Source: Phragmitibacter flavus | GTDB taxonomy: Bacteria; Verrucomicrobiota; Verrucomicrobiia; Verrucomicrobiales; Verrucomicrobiaceae | Direction of reading: 5' to 3' | DNA: 59,578 nt | NCBI RefSeq assembly: GCF_005780165.1 | Contig: NZ_VAUV01000026.1 | Coordinates: 1-59,578 of the forward strand | Shown: in pieces, positions 7,072 to 15,095 of the stretch | Layout: each line of letters begins with the position of its first letter | How positions within the stretch are numbered: position 1 is the first letter of the stretch | Position numbers and translations under genes: made by a program | Notes under the pieces: model-generated | Databases searched by the model: none | Told to the model about the DNA's origin: nothing | What the model saw: the letters and a program-made list of their open reading frames with translations, nothing else

Positions 7072-10000
7072 TCAGATGGAATCGCCTGGTCTGCGGCCGC
7101 CGCCGTGGTCGCCGGGTTTGCTGATGATGCTGTTGAGGATGCTATTTTTGTTGATGATTTTGCCTGCGAGGATGTCTTGTTCGGTGATCTTGGTGAGGTA
7201 GATGACGTGTTTGCCGACGGTTCCCCGTCCGTGATCGTAGGCCATGTAGATCATGCCGTCTTTGCCGATGGTGACGGAGGGATAACTGGTGTCTTGTTCG
7301 TTGAGGAGGAGATTGTGTGGGAAGGTTTTTCCATCGTCTTCGCTGAGAAATGCGGTCATGCGCATGCGGGTCTGACCTTTGGGGATGATGATTTCCTGGC
7401 CGTTGGCGTCGGTATGGAAGAAGACTTTGCCGTTGTCTGAATCGCGCATCTGAACGTCGTTTCCGATGAGCAGGAGCCGGCCTGAATCCAGTCTCTTGAG
7501 GACGCTTTTGGTGTTGATGGAAAATTGCATGGGATGGTAGCCGCCCTGTTTCCAGGTGCGTCCGCCGTCGAAGGATCCCATGAATTTTTGGCCTTCTTTG
7601 GCGCGGTAGAAGGAGAAGAGGCTGCCGTCTTTGCGAATGATCGGCGATTGCTCGGCGAAGACGGCATCGGGGTCGGCTTGTTCGGAGATGAAGTTGACGG
7701 TGCCGTCGGGGTTTTCATTGAGGAACCGGATGCGCGGTTCGGTGGGATGACCGATGAATTTGAAGTCGTCCATGGGGCGGAGAATGGTTCCATCGGGCAT
7801 GAGCAGGGGTTTCATGATGGACATGTTTTTGTTGCCCAGAAGCCGGGGTGCGCTCCATTCGGTGTAGGGATTTTCGGGATCGAGCGCGATGAATTCCCAG
7901 GCGGTTTTGTCGCCGAGTTCCTGGTCGTTGACGAAGAGGTTGCGCTGTCCGACGAAACGGATGCGGCCTTCGGCGTCCTTCCAGAGAAGAGGGTCGGAGG
8001 CGGTGGCTCCGAGCTGGTGGGAGGGATCAAAAACGAAGACTTCCTGCCAGGTTTTGCCGTCGTCGCCGGAGGTGGAGATGACGGAGAACTGGTCGTCGTG
8101 GTTAGGGGCGCGTTCGGATTGGACGTTGGATCCGAACCAGGTGGCCCACAGGCGTCCGCCTTTGGAAATTTCAATATGGGGACAGCCTTGGAAGACGCGC
8201 AGTTGAATGCGGTGTTTGTGGTGGGGTTTGTGGCCTTCGTGATTGATTTTGGTGAGGTAGGGCGGTGTTTTGGCGGTGATGCCGTAGGGGAACTGCTGGG
8301 AGAGGTGGTTGGCGTCGGGTGGGGTGGTGTTGCCGAGGATGTTGTGGAGGGCGTCTCCGGTGTGGACTCGGGATGATGGAGGGGGCGAGTTCGAGGACGA
8401 GGACGAGGACGAGGACGAAGAGGTTGCGGCTTCGCCGGGGGTTGGTTGGGGCCGGACAGGATGTCCGGCAGACGGCACAGACTGCAAGTCTGTGTTACTT
8501 GTGTCGACAAGGGTGTTGTAAGCGGGGCCGCCGGATCCGAGGTGGCCGTTGCTGGCACCGGATTGATCGGGGCTGACCCAGAAGGAGTAGAGGCTGCCGT
8601 TGGTGAGGTGAAGACGGATTTTGACGGGTTTGCCGCGGATGAGGTCGAGGTTTTCGGCTCCGTTCCAGGTGACTTCTTGTTTGGTGGAGTCGGCTTGGAT
8701 GGCAATGGAGTTTTCTTTGGTGAAGGGGGCGATGGGGGTGTTGTTTTCGTCGAGGATTTCGACGCGGAGTTCGCCTTTGGGGGCGTCGATATTGACGAAG
8801 AGATGGCGGCCGTGGAAGGCGACGGGGCGGGTGGTGAGGGTGCCGGGTTTTCCATCTTTGGCGTCGAGGGAGGCGAAGCCGTCGCGACGGAGGGTGGCCA
8901 TGCCGATGCTGGCACCGGTATACATGCCGCGATGGCCGTTGGGGGCGATTCCAGAATAGGCGCAGTAGGGGAACCAGAGTTGGTCTTCGTGGATGAGCAT
9001 CACGCCGTTGGTGCCGTGGATGTAGCCGCGGTCGTGGGTGCCGTCTTTGCGGCTGGCGGCAATAAAGGGGGTGCGGTCGGTGGGACGGGACCAATGGAAG
9101 CCGTCGCGACTGAAGCCGAGGTGGAGTTCGGTGATCTTTGGGGATTTTTCTTGGTAGCAGATTTCGTTTTTGGGTCCGAGGTGGATGTAGAATTGGCCGA
9201 GCATGAGGCTTTCGTAGGCGACAGCGTTGAGGCTGTAGAGCTGGGGTGGGTCGCCGATGGCGGGGTCGGGTTTGTCGAGTTCGTCGGCGTTGGTCCAATA
9301 GACGGACTGGTCGCGTTCGGCAGTTTTGAGGAAGTCTTTGTGTTCATAATAGTGACGGGCGCGACCACGTGGGCTGTTGCGTTTGATGCTTTGGACCCAG
9401 ACATTTCTAAACGGGTTGTAGAAGAAGGAACAGTAGTCGGCGGCTTTGCCGGCTTCGATGCCGTTGGACCAGACGAGGCCGTTGGGGGAGGTGTGGAGGG
9501 TGTGGTTGGCTCCGCGTTGGATGATGGCTTTGTAGCGTTGATTGGGATCTTTGGCGGAGAGGTCGAGCCAGACGGCGTTGTCGATGCCGGCGAAGTCTTT
9601 GCCGGGGGGGAGGATGAGGTTGTCTTTGTAAAGGCCGAGCTTGGGTCGGGTCCAGTTGATGAGGTCGGTGCTGGTGGCGAGGGCGAGACCGCCGCGCCAG
9701 CTGGCGGTGTAGAACATTTCAAACTGTTTTTTCTTTGGATTGTAGAAGACGCCGCCATGGCCGAGATAGGTGACGGCTTGTTCGAGGCCTTCGATGCCGG
9801 AGGGTTCGAGTTCGTGTTGGGTTTCGGCTTTGAAGACGGGGTTGCCTTCGTGTTTTTTGGCGGGGTGCCAGGTGCGGGTGAGGGTGGTTTCTTCGATGAG
9901 GTAGTCGTCGACAAAAAGTTCGCGACCGCGATTGATGGGGATGGTTTTTGGGAGGTTTTGTTTTTCGAGATAAGGGACGGGCATGGGGGCGGTGGATTTT

Positions 10001-11253
10001 GGGTCCATGGTGGTGGGGGGCCATTGGCGGGGGAGCTGGATACCGTTGGGAAGGTGGGCTCCTTCTTTCGGAGCGAGGCCTTTGGTGACGATGATTTTGC
10101 CTTCGGAGCCGGGGGTGGTGAAGGTTTTGGCGAGGATGTCGGCTTCGGTGAATTTCGCCAGGAGGACTTCGCGTTCTTTGTCGCGTTCGCGGTCGTGAAC
10201 AATGTAGATTTTTCCATCGGGGGCCTGGAAGCCGTCGGGATAGGAGACGCCGTTGCGTTCGTCGATGACGAGTCCACCCTGCCAGGTTTTTCCTTCGTCG
10301 GAGGAGAGGAAGGCGGTCATGTGGGTGCGACCGGTTTTTTTCTCGATGGGCCCGTTCTTGACGAGAAGGAGGTTGCCGGACTGGAGTCGGCGGAGGAAGA
10401 AGCGGGCGCTGGGGTTTTGAATGGTGGACGGGGTGGGCGGGGTCCAGGTTTTGCCTTGGTCGGAGGAGAAGGATTCGGCGATGCCGTGGTTGTTGCGGGC
10501 GAGCATCCAGAGGCGGTTGTCTTTGAGTTCGACGAGCATGTGTTCATCGAATTGAGGGTCGGGAATGGCGACGCCGCCACGACGGGTCCAGGTTTTTCCC
10601 TGGTCGGTGGAGGCGAACCAGTGGGCCATGCGTTGGTCGTCGAGTTCAGGGTAGGCGTCTTTGAAGATGGGGCGCATTTTGGTGCGGTCCCAGAGCGAGA
10701 TGGGGAGCATCCAGGTGCCGTCTTTGAGGACGGTGGGTTTGTTGAGGGTCATGCCGTGCCAGATGCGACGGGGTTCGGACCAGGTGGGTTTTTCGGCGTC
10801 GGGATTTTCGCAGGTGATGGCCCAGACCCCGGCGCGGCCTTCGAATTGTTCGAGGGACTGGTCGTAAAAGAGCCAGAGTTTGCCGGTGGGATCGGTCCAC
10901 AAATTACCGACGATGACGCTGCGATTGAGGCCGGTGGGGGTGAGGCCGGGGCGGATGACGATGCGGGGATGAGACCAGGTTTTGCCGTCGTCGTCGCTGG
11001 AGTTGATGAGGAAGTAGGCGAGGGGGCTGTCGCCGCCGCCGACCCAGGCGGCCCAGAGTCGGCCTTTGGGGGTGCGGTCGATGCCGATGACCATGGCGTA
11101 GTCCTGGTTTTCGGGAGCGTATTCGGGACCGGGATTGTGGTTGATGGCGGTGGGTTCGAGGGTGAGGTCGAGGACGGAGGGGGGGACCTGGGTCTGCGCG
11201 TGAAGGGCAGTGGTGATGAGGGTGAGGGCGAGGAAGAAGGTGAGGCGTTTCAT
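7072..11253 (-). CDS. exported three-module sialidase-like / GH32-like / sialidase-like protein
   Basis: A 1393-residue protein with a signal peptide (MKRLTFFLALTLITTALHAQ). Module 1 (about 20-405) is a six-bladed BNR/sialidase-type propeller with Asp-box sequences such as DDDGKTW, DQGKTW and DEGKTW. Module 2 (about 440-900) begins NRGRELFVDDYLIE and resembles the five-bladed GH32/GH43-like proteins common in this phylum. A low-complexity linker (about 905-965) includes a serine run and a hairpin-repeat peptide. Module 3 (about 985-1385) is a second BNR propeller (DDGKTW, DGGRTW, DDGKTF). It probably acts on sialylated or other exported glycans. The linker suggests a fusion of two ancestral genes. 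Its ATG directly abuts a heptamer array. Confidence 0.85.
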   Translation of the reverse strand: MKRLTFFLALTLITTALHAQTQVPPSVLDLTLEPTAINHNPGPEYAPENQDYAMVIGIDRTPKGRLWAAWVGGGDSPLAYFLINSSDDDGKTWSHPRIVIRPGLTPTGLNRSVIVGNLWTDPTGKLWLFYDQSLEQFEGRAGVWAITCENPDAEKPTWSEPRRIWHGMTLNKPTVLKDGTWMLPISLWDRTKMRPIFKDAYPELDDQRMAHWFASTDQGKTWTRRGGVAIPDPQFDEHMLVELKDNRLWMLARNNHGIAESFSSDQGKTWTPPTPSTIQNPSARFFLRRLQSGNLLLVKNGPIEKKTGRTHMTAFLSSDEGKTWQGGLVIDERNGVSYPDGFQAPDGKIYIVHDRERDKEREVLLAKFTEADILAKTFTTPGSEGKIIVTKGLAPKEGAHLPNGIQLPRQWPPTTMDPKSTAPMPVPYLEKQNLPKTIPINRGRELFVDDYLIEETTLTRTWHPAKKHEGNPVFKAETQHELEPSGIEGLEQAVTYLGHGGVFYNPKKKQFEMFYTASWRGGLALATSTDLINWTRPKLGLYKDNLILPPGKDFAGIDNAVWLDLSAKDPNQRYKAIIQRGANHTLHTSPNGLVWSNGIEAGKAADYCSFFYNPFRNVWVQSIKRNSPRGRARHYYEHKDFLKTAERDQSVYWTNADELDKPDPAIGDPPQLYSLNAVAYESLMLGQFYIHLGPKNEICYQEKSPKITELHLGFSRDGFHWSRPTDRTPFIAASRKDGTHDRGYIHGTNGVMLIHEDQLWFPYCAYSGIAPNGHRGMYTGASIGMATLRRDGFASLDAKDGKPGTLTTRPVAFHGRHLFVNIDAPKGELRVEILDENNTPIAPFTKENSIAIQADSTKQEVTWNGAENLDLIRGKPVKIRLHLTNGSLYSFWVSPDQSGASNGHLGSGGPAYNTLVDTSNTDLQSVPSAGHPVRPQPTPGEAATSSSSSSSSSSNSPPPSSRVHTGDALHNILGNTTPPDANHLSQQFPYGITAKTPPYLTKINHEGHKPHHKHRIQLRVFQGCPHIEISKGGRLWATWFGSNVQSERAPNHDDQFSVISTSGDDGKTWQEVFVFDPSHQLGATASDPLLWKDAEGRIRFVGQRNLFVNDQELGDKTAWEFIALDPENPYTEWSAPRLLGNKNMSIMKPLLMPDGTILRPMDDFKFIGHPTEPRIRFLNENPDGTVNFISEQADPDAVFAEQSPIIRKDGSLFSFYRAKEGQKFMGSFDGGRTWKQGGYHPMQFSINTKSVLKRLDSGRLLLIGNDVQMRDSDNGKVFFHTDANGQEIIIPKGQTRMRMTAFLSEDDGKTFPHNLLLNEQDTSYPSVTIGKDGMIYMAYDHGRGTVGKHVIYLTKITEQDILAGKIINKNSILNSIISKPGDHGGGRRPGDSI
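8393..8416. repeat. hexanucleotide repeat (GAGGAC)x4 encoding a serine run
   Basis: Four perfect GAGGAC units on the plus strand read on the minus strand as consecutive serine codons, in the linker between modules 2 and 3 of the sialidase-like protein. Slippage would change the serine count without shifting the frame. Confidence 0.95.
8451..8511. repeat. in-frame hairpin repeat element inside a coding region
   Basis: Three short palindromes follow each other: GCCGGACA-GGA-TGTCCGGC (8451-8469), CACAGACT-GCA-AGTCTGTG (8476-8494) and CTTGT-GTCG-ACAAG (8498-8511). All stems are perfect. On the minus strand the element is read through as a TDLQSVPSAGHPVRP-like peptide in the linker of the sialidase-like protein. 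A short peptide of this kind recurs in predicted proteins of planctomycetes and verrucomicrobia (from memory), which suggests a mobile or dispersed repeat. Confidence 0.85.
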
Positions 11254-11288
11254 GGAAGTCGGAAGTGGGAGGTGGGAAGTCGGAAGTG
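11254..11288. repeat. heptanucleotide array, five GGAAGTC/GGAAGTG-type units
   Basis: Units GGAAGTC, GGAAGTG, GGAGGTG, GGAAGTC and GGAAGTG are contiguous. The array fills the whole space between the sialidase start codon (11253) and the stop codon of the PEP-CTERM gene (11292). It therefore occupies the place where a ribosome binding site would be. On the minus strand the units read CACTTCC/GACTTCC, which is not Shine-Dalgarno-like. Confidence 0.93.
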
Positions 11289-11291
11289 AAA

Positions 11292-12098
11292 TTAAAGGCG
11301 TTGGCGGCGCGTGAGGGTGAGGGTGAGGGCGGTGAGGAGGAGGAGGGGGCGGGTGGGTTCGGGGATGGCGTTCAGGCTGGCCCAGGTGTCGGTGATGCGG
11401 ATGTTGTCGTAGGTGGTGATGACGGTGGTTTGTCCGGTGGTGTTCTCGAAGCCGGAGCCGGCCCAGATGCCGGTAATGCCGTTGGCGAAGCTGGCGTTGG
11501 AGACGACGATGTGAGGGGTGGTGGGTTCGGCGTCTGACAAGGTGGGATTGATGTAGAGGGAGAGGCGTTCGTTGCCGTCGAGGTTGTGGTTAAATTCAAC
11601 TTTGAGGACCATGAGGGTGGGGGCGATGCTGGGTCGGGAGGCGCGGTCGGAGGCTGGGTAGTCGGGGGAGTTGACCTGGGTGCCGGCACTATGGATGCCC
11701 CAGGTGCTTTGGTTGTTTGCCTGGCCGATGTAGGTGAGTTCGCTGCCGCCGGTGGGGTTGCCTGCGACGTTGCTGTTGTAGATGAGGGAAAAAGCGGTAA
11801 AGCGGCTGCCATCGTTGGTGTTGTCGACGAGGAAGCTGAAATAGTAGGTGCCGGTGGTGAGGGTGTTAAAGCTTCGGGTGGCGTAGTGGCTGGAAGTTGG
11901 GCTAACGGTGATGCCAGCGGTTGAGGTGACGGTGGTGCCGCCGCCTCTCACTCCCCAGTTGGTGATGAATCCGGAGCCGCCGCTGAGGCCGGAGATGGGC
12001 TGGCCGGGGGCGTAGTCGAAATCGTCGTAGGCGATGACGGCGGCTTGTGACTTGCAGAGCAATGCAAGCAACATGGTGGTGATGAGGATGGTTTTCAT
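11292..12098 (-). CDS. PEP-CTERM sorting domain-containing protein
   Basis: A 268-residue exported protein. It has an N-terminal signal peptide (MKTILITTMLLALLCKSQAA), a beta-rich body of the LamG/concanavalin-like type seen in many PEP-CTERM proteins, and a C-terminal sorting tail: IPEP, then a hydrophobic stretch (LLLLTALTLTLT), then RRQR. Such proteins are cut and anchored by an exosortase and exported to the cell surface or extracellular matrix. No exosortase gene is in the window. The ATG at 12098 is chosen because it starts the signal peptide. The gene begins only 7 bp after the stop of the HpcH/HpaI aldolase gene, so co-transcription is likely, though a shared function is not obvious. 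Confidence 0.85.
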   Translation of the reverse strand: MKTILITTMLLALLCKSQAAVIAYDDFDYAPGQPISGLSGGSGFITNWGVRGGGTTVTSTAGITVSPTSSHYATRSFNTLTTGTYYFSFLVDNTNDGSRFTAFSLIYNSNVAGNPTGGSELTYIGQANNQSTWGIHSAGTQVNSPDYPASDRASRPSIAPTLMVLKVEFNHNLDGNERLSLYINPTLSDAEPTTPHIVVSNASFANGITGIWAGSGFENTTGQTTVITTYDNIRITDTWASLNAIPEPTRPLLLLTALTLTLTRRQRL

Positions 12099-12105
12099 GG
12101 TGCGA

Positions 12106-12819
12106 TCATGAGGTGGGTGGGTGGAGAATTTGCTGGTAGCCTTTGCGGAGAATGGCGAGGTCGGAGTCGATGGCGATGTGGGTGAAACCGAGGTCGCGGT
12201 GGGATTGGAGCTGGGCTTGGTCGCGGATGAGGATGCCGGTGGATTTGCCGGCGGAGCTGGCGATTTGATTGACGGTTTCGAGGGCGGTGGGGTAGTCGAA
12301 GTCGGCGAGATGGGGACGGGCCTGGAGGTCGAATTGGAGATCGGCGGGGCCGATGAAGAGGACATCAATGCCGTCGACGGCGGTGATGGCGGCGGTGTTT
12401 TGCACGCCTTCAATGGTTTCAATTTGCGCCATGATGATCGGTGGCGTGATGTCGGCGGAGGTGGCGGGGGGATTGAGTCCGTAGCCGTAAGTGCGGGCGG
12501 AGCGGGAATAACCGCGTCGGCCGCGCGGGGCATAGTGGGCGGCTTGGACGAGGGACTCGGCTTCGGCGGCGGTGTTGATGCGCGGGGCCATGATGCCGTG
12601 GGCGCCCCAGTCGAGAACGCGGGCGATGAGGTCGGGATAGATGGCTCCGACGCGGACGATGGCCTTGCAGTGGGTGGCGCTGATGGCGCGCAGTTGGGCG
12701 GGGAGGGCGGCTTCGGCTTCGTTGCCGTGTTCGAGGTCGAAGAGCAGCCAGTCGAAGCCTGAGTGGGCGGCGATTTCTGCGATGACGGGGGAGCCGATGG
12801 ACATCCAAGTTCCGAGCAT
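12106..12819 (-). CDS. HpcH/HpaI aldolase/citrate lyase family protein
   Basis: A 237-residue class II (metal-dependent) pyruvate aldolase of the HpcH/HpaI family. Catalytic His31 is in DLEHG, the metal-binding glutamate is in AQIETIEG near residue 137, and FIGPADL carries the second acidic ligand. Family members cleave 2-keto-3-deoxy sugar acids or 4-hydroxy-2-oxo acids to pyruvate plus an aldehyde. It is slightly shorter than the typical 250-270 residues, mainly at the N-terminus, which starts directly at LGTWMSIGSP. The gene follows the APH-fold kinase gene (21-bp gap carrying part of a heptamer array) and the BASS transporter gene on the same strand, which suggests a small uptake and breakdown cluster. 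Confidence 0.9.
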   Translation of the reverse strand: MLGTWMSIGSPVIAEIAAHSGFDWLLFDLEHGNEAEAALPAQLRAISATHCKAIVRVGAIYPDLIARVLDWGAHGIMAPRINTAAEAESLVQAAHYAPRGRRGYSRSARTYGYGLNPPATSADITPPIIMAQIETIEGVQNTAAITAVDGIDVLFIGPADLQFDLQARPHLADFDYPTALETVNQIASSAGKSTGILIRDQAQLQSHRDLGFTHIAIDSDLAILRKGYQQILHPPTS

Positions 12820-12823
12820 GAAA

Positions 12824-12865
12824 ATTTAAGATTTAAGATTTAAGATTTGAGATTTGAGATTTGGG
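12824..12865. repeat. heptanucleotide array (ATTTAAG)3(ATTTGAG)2(ATTTGGG)
   Basis: Six contiguous 7-mers run from 12824 to 12865. The array starts 4 bp before the aldolase gene start (in its upstream region on the minus strand) and extends into the APH-fold kinase gene. The last eight or so codons and the TAA stop of the kinase gene (12840-12842) lie inside the array. Confidence 0.95.
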
Positions 12866-13943
12866 AGATGCACGAAGCTTGGCGGAGGCCGGTTAGGGCG
12901 GTTTGGAGGCGTTGATGAGTGAAGGTTTTCAGGTCGGTTTGGTGGGGGTTGAGGTAGAGGTCTTTTCGATCGAAGTAACCGGCACCAATGCGGATGACGG
13001 ACTTGACGAGCATGTTGCGGAGGAGGTGCAGCCAGAAGCGGCGTTGGTGGTTTTCGGGCAGGGGGCGGGTTTGCTGGTAGGCTTCGAGGGCGGGGAGGAG
13101 GACTTCGCTATTGTGGAAGCAGGCGAGGAGAGAAAAGTCGTCCATGGGATCGCCGCAGATGGCGTCGTCCCAGTCGATGAAAGCGGTGATTTTTTCCGGG
13201 GTGCCGAGGATGTTCCAGAAGGCGAGGTCTTTGTGGACGAGGCAGCCTTGGGGGAGGTTGAGGAGGGATTGATGCTGGAGGACTTCGTGCTCAATGGCGG
13301 CGGCTTCGGTTTCAGTGAGAAAGCCGGTTGAAGTAAGGTAGTGAAGGTGCCGTTCGAAGTGGAGGAAGAAGTAGTCAGGATAGGTGGGGTGGATGGAAGT
13401 GAGCGAAGTTTGAAAGGGGCCGAATCCGGTGGGTTGAAGGGTTTGCCATTGGGCGATGGCGTGGCCGATGGAACTTGAGATGTCGGGGAGGTTGAGTTGC
13501 TGGTTTTTGAAGTGGTGGTTTATGTCGGGGGCGTCGATGCGCTGCATGATCTGCCAGGCGAACGGGACTTGGCTGCGGGTGGCGTCGCAGGCGTGGATGA
13601 CGGGGGTGGGGATGCCGAGGGCGAGGACGGTTTGCTGGAGGCGGGACTCGATGGCGAGGTAATCATCGTGCTCGGGGCTGTCGTCGATGCGGATGAAGAG
13701 GGGGAGGTTTTTGCAGGTGGCGGTAAAGGTGATGTGGTTGCCCTGGCCGGGTCCGGGATGGACTTCGGCGGGGGCGTTGAAGTGGTTCTCGATGAGGGTT
13801 TGGACTTGAGGGGCGAGCAGGGCGTGATGGTGCTGGCCGGTGGTGCCGTGAAAGGCGGCGGGGCGGTCGCACTTCCAGTAGTAGATGGAGCGACGCGGGC
13901 TGGGGGAAGTTTTTTGAGAGGCTGCTGGAGGGGATTCAAGCAT
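12840..13943 (-). CDS. aminoglycoside phosphotransferase-fold small-molecule kinase
   Basis: A 367-residue protein of the APH/choline-kinase superfamily. The Brenner motif HKDLAFWNIL and the metal-binding FIDWDDA are clear, together with a helical lobe typical of the fold. The start at 13943 overlaps the end of the upstream BASS gene by 8 bp; longer starts run into that gene and were rejected. Members phosphorylate hydroxyl groups of sugars, amino alcohols or antibiotics. With a transporter upstream and an aldolase downstream, a role in phosphorylating an imported substrate is more likely than drug resistance. The last residues (ISQISNLKS) and the stop codon are encoded by the heptamer array, so the natural C-terminus was probably altered by repeat growth. 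Confidence 0.82.
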   Translation of the reverse strand: MLESPPAASQKTSPSPRRSIYYWKCDRPAAFHGTTGQHHHALLAPQVQTLIENHFNAPAEVHPGPGQGNHITFTATCKNLPLFIRIDDSPEHDDYLAIESRLQQTVLALGIPTPVIHACDATRSQVPFAWQIMQRIDAPDINHHFKNQQLNLPDISSSIGHAIAQWQTLQPTGFGPFQTSLTSIHPTYPDYFFLHFERHLHYLTSTGFLTETEAAAIEHEVLQHQSLLNLPQGCLVHKDLAFWNILGTPEKITAFIDWDDAICGDPMDDFSLLACFHNSEVLLPALEAYQQTRPLPENHQRRFWLHLLRNMLVKSVIRIGAGYFDRKDLYLNPHQTDLKTFTHQRLQTALTGLRQASCISQISNLKS

Positions 13944-14907
13944 GATCGGATGCCGGGACGACGGCGGGTGGCGGGGCTGGCTCTGGCATGCGGGAGCGCC
14001 AGATGGCGGCAAGGATGCTGCCGATGACGGTTTGCAGGACGCTGCTGAAAACGGAGGGCACGGCGACCATGGGGTCGTGCGCAAAATGGTTCTTTTGGAG
14101 CATGACGGCCATGCCGGCGTTTTGCATACCGACTTCGATGGAGATGGTGCGGGCGACGTCGGCAGGGTAGCGGAAGAGGCGGGTGATGGTGTGGCCGAGG
14201 AGGTAGCCGAGGCCGTGGAGGAGGGTGGCGGCGATGGCGAGTTTGCCGGCGTTGGCGGCAACGGCGTCGGCACTTTGGGCGACGATGCCCCCGGCGATGA
14301 AGATGATGGCGACGACGGAGACGATGGGTCCGGCGACGGCGATTTTTTTGACGGCCTGCGGGAACATGTAATTGCAGAAGACACCGATAAGGACCGGCAG
14401 GACGACGACTTTGAAGGTGGAGAGGGAGAGGCCGATGACATCGACGGCGACGTATTGGCCGGCGAGCACCTGGCACCAGAGGGGGGTCATGATGAAGGCG
14501 ATCATGGTGGAGACGAGGGTCATGACCACGGAGAGGGCGACGTTGGCGCGGGCGAGGTAGGTGATGAGGTTGGAGGCGGTGCCACCGGGGCAGCTGGCGA
14601 GGAGGATGAGGCCGACGGCGAAGCCGGGGGCAAGGTTCATGGATTTGGCGATGAACCAGGCGGACAGGGGCATGACGGTGTATTGCAGGGTGCAGCCGAT
14701 GGCGACGGCGGCGGGCATTTTGAAGAGGCGTTTGAAGTCATCGATGGTGAGGGTGAAACCCATGCCGAGCATGACGAGGGTGAGGGCGAGGGTGACCCAT
14801 GAGCCCGTGAACCAGGCGAGGGCCGGGGGATGAATGAATCCGACGATGGATGAGAGGACGATCCAGACAGGATAGAGATTGGTGAACCAGGTGAAGAAAG
14901 AGGACAT
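13936..14907 (-). CDS. bile acid:sodium symporter family (BASS) transporter
   Basis: A 323-residue inner-membrane protein with about nine to ten hydrophobic segments. The family motif LASCPGGTASNLITYLA occurs near residue 100, and the second crossover region reads SIEVGMQNAGMAVML near residue 258. These are hallmarks of the BASS family, whose bacterial members move organic acids, pantoate or keto acids with sodium. It is the first gene of a minus-strand group, BASS - APH-fold kinase - HpcH/HpaI aldolase - PEP-CTERM. It is transcribed away from the FCD-AraC regulator, with 188 bp between the start codons, so that regulator is the natural candidate to control it. Confidence 0.9.
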   Translation of the reverse strand: MSSFFTWFTNLYPVWIVLSSIVGFIHPPALAWFTGSWVTLALTLVMLGMGFTLTIDDFKRLFKMPAAVAIGCTLQYTVMPLSAWFIAKSMNLAPGFAVGLILLASCPGGTASNLITYLARANVALSVVMTLVSTMIAFIMTPLWCQVLAGQYVAVDVIGLSLSTFKVVVLPVLIGVFCNYMFPQAVKKIAVAGPIVSVVAIIFIAGGIVAQSADAVAANAGKLAIAATLLHGLGYLLGHTITRLFRYPADVARTISIEVGMQNAGMAVMLQKNHFAHDPMVAVPSVFSSVLQTVIGSILAAIWRSRMPEPAPPPAVVPASDHA

Positions 14908-15080
14908 GAAGGATGAGGTGATGGATGTTGAGGGTGAGGATGGTTTGGAGCAAGACTGTATCGATTGACTGGGCGAATTGGGGTATTTTGGAATGGTTGA
15001 ATGATCGGTTTAGAACATTTGTGTGAGGATCGAGGGTTGGATTTGGGGAAATGACGGCTTGCCGCGGGGCGCGGTTTTTT

Positions 15081-15085
15081 GGAGG
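15081..15085 (+). promoter_or_regulatory. Shine-Dalgarno site deciding the start of the FCD-AraC gene
   Basis: GGAGG lies 10 bases before the ATG at 15096. A strong site like this is rare in the window and supports 15096 over an in-frame start 15 codons upstream. Confidence 0.6.
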
Positions 15086-15095
15086 ATGGGGTGTT

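Noticed and set aside
8446-11289. Long plus-strand open frame opposite the sialidase gene
   Set aside because: It is a mirror of a strongly biased coding strand: Gly/Val/Glu-rich, with no start context and no motif. The minus-strand frame has a signal peptide and Asp-boxes.
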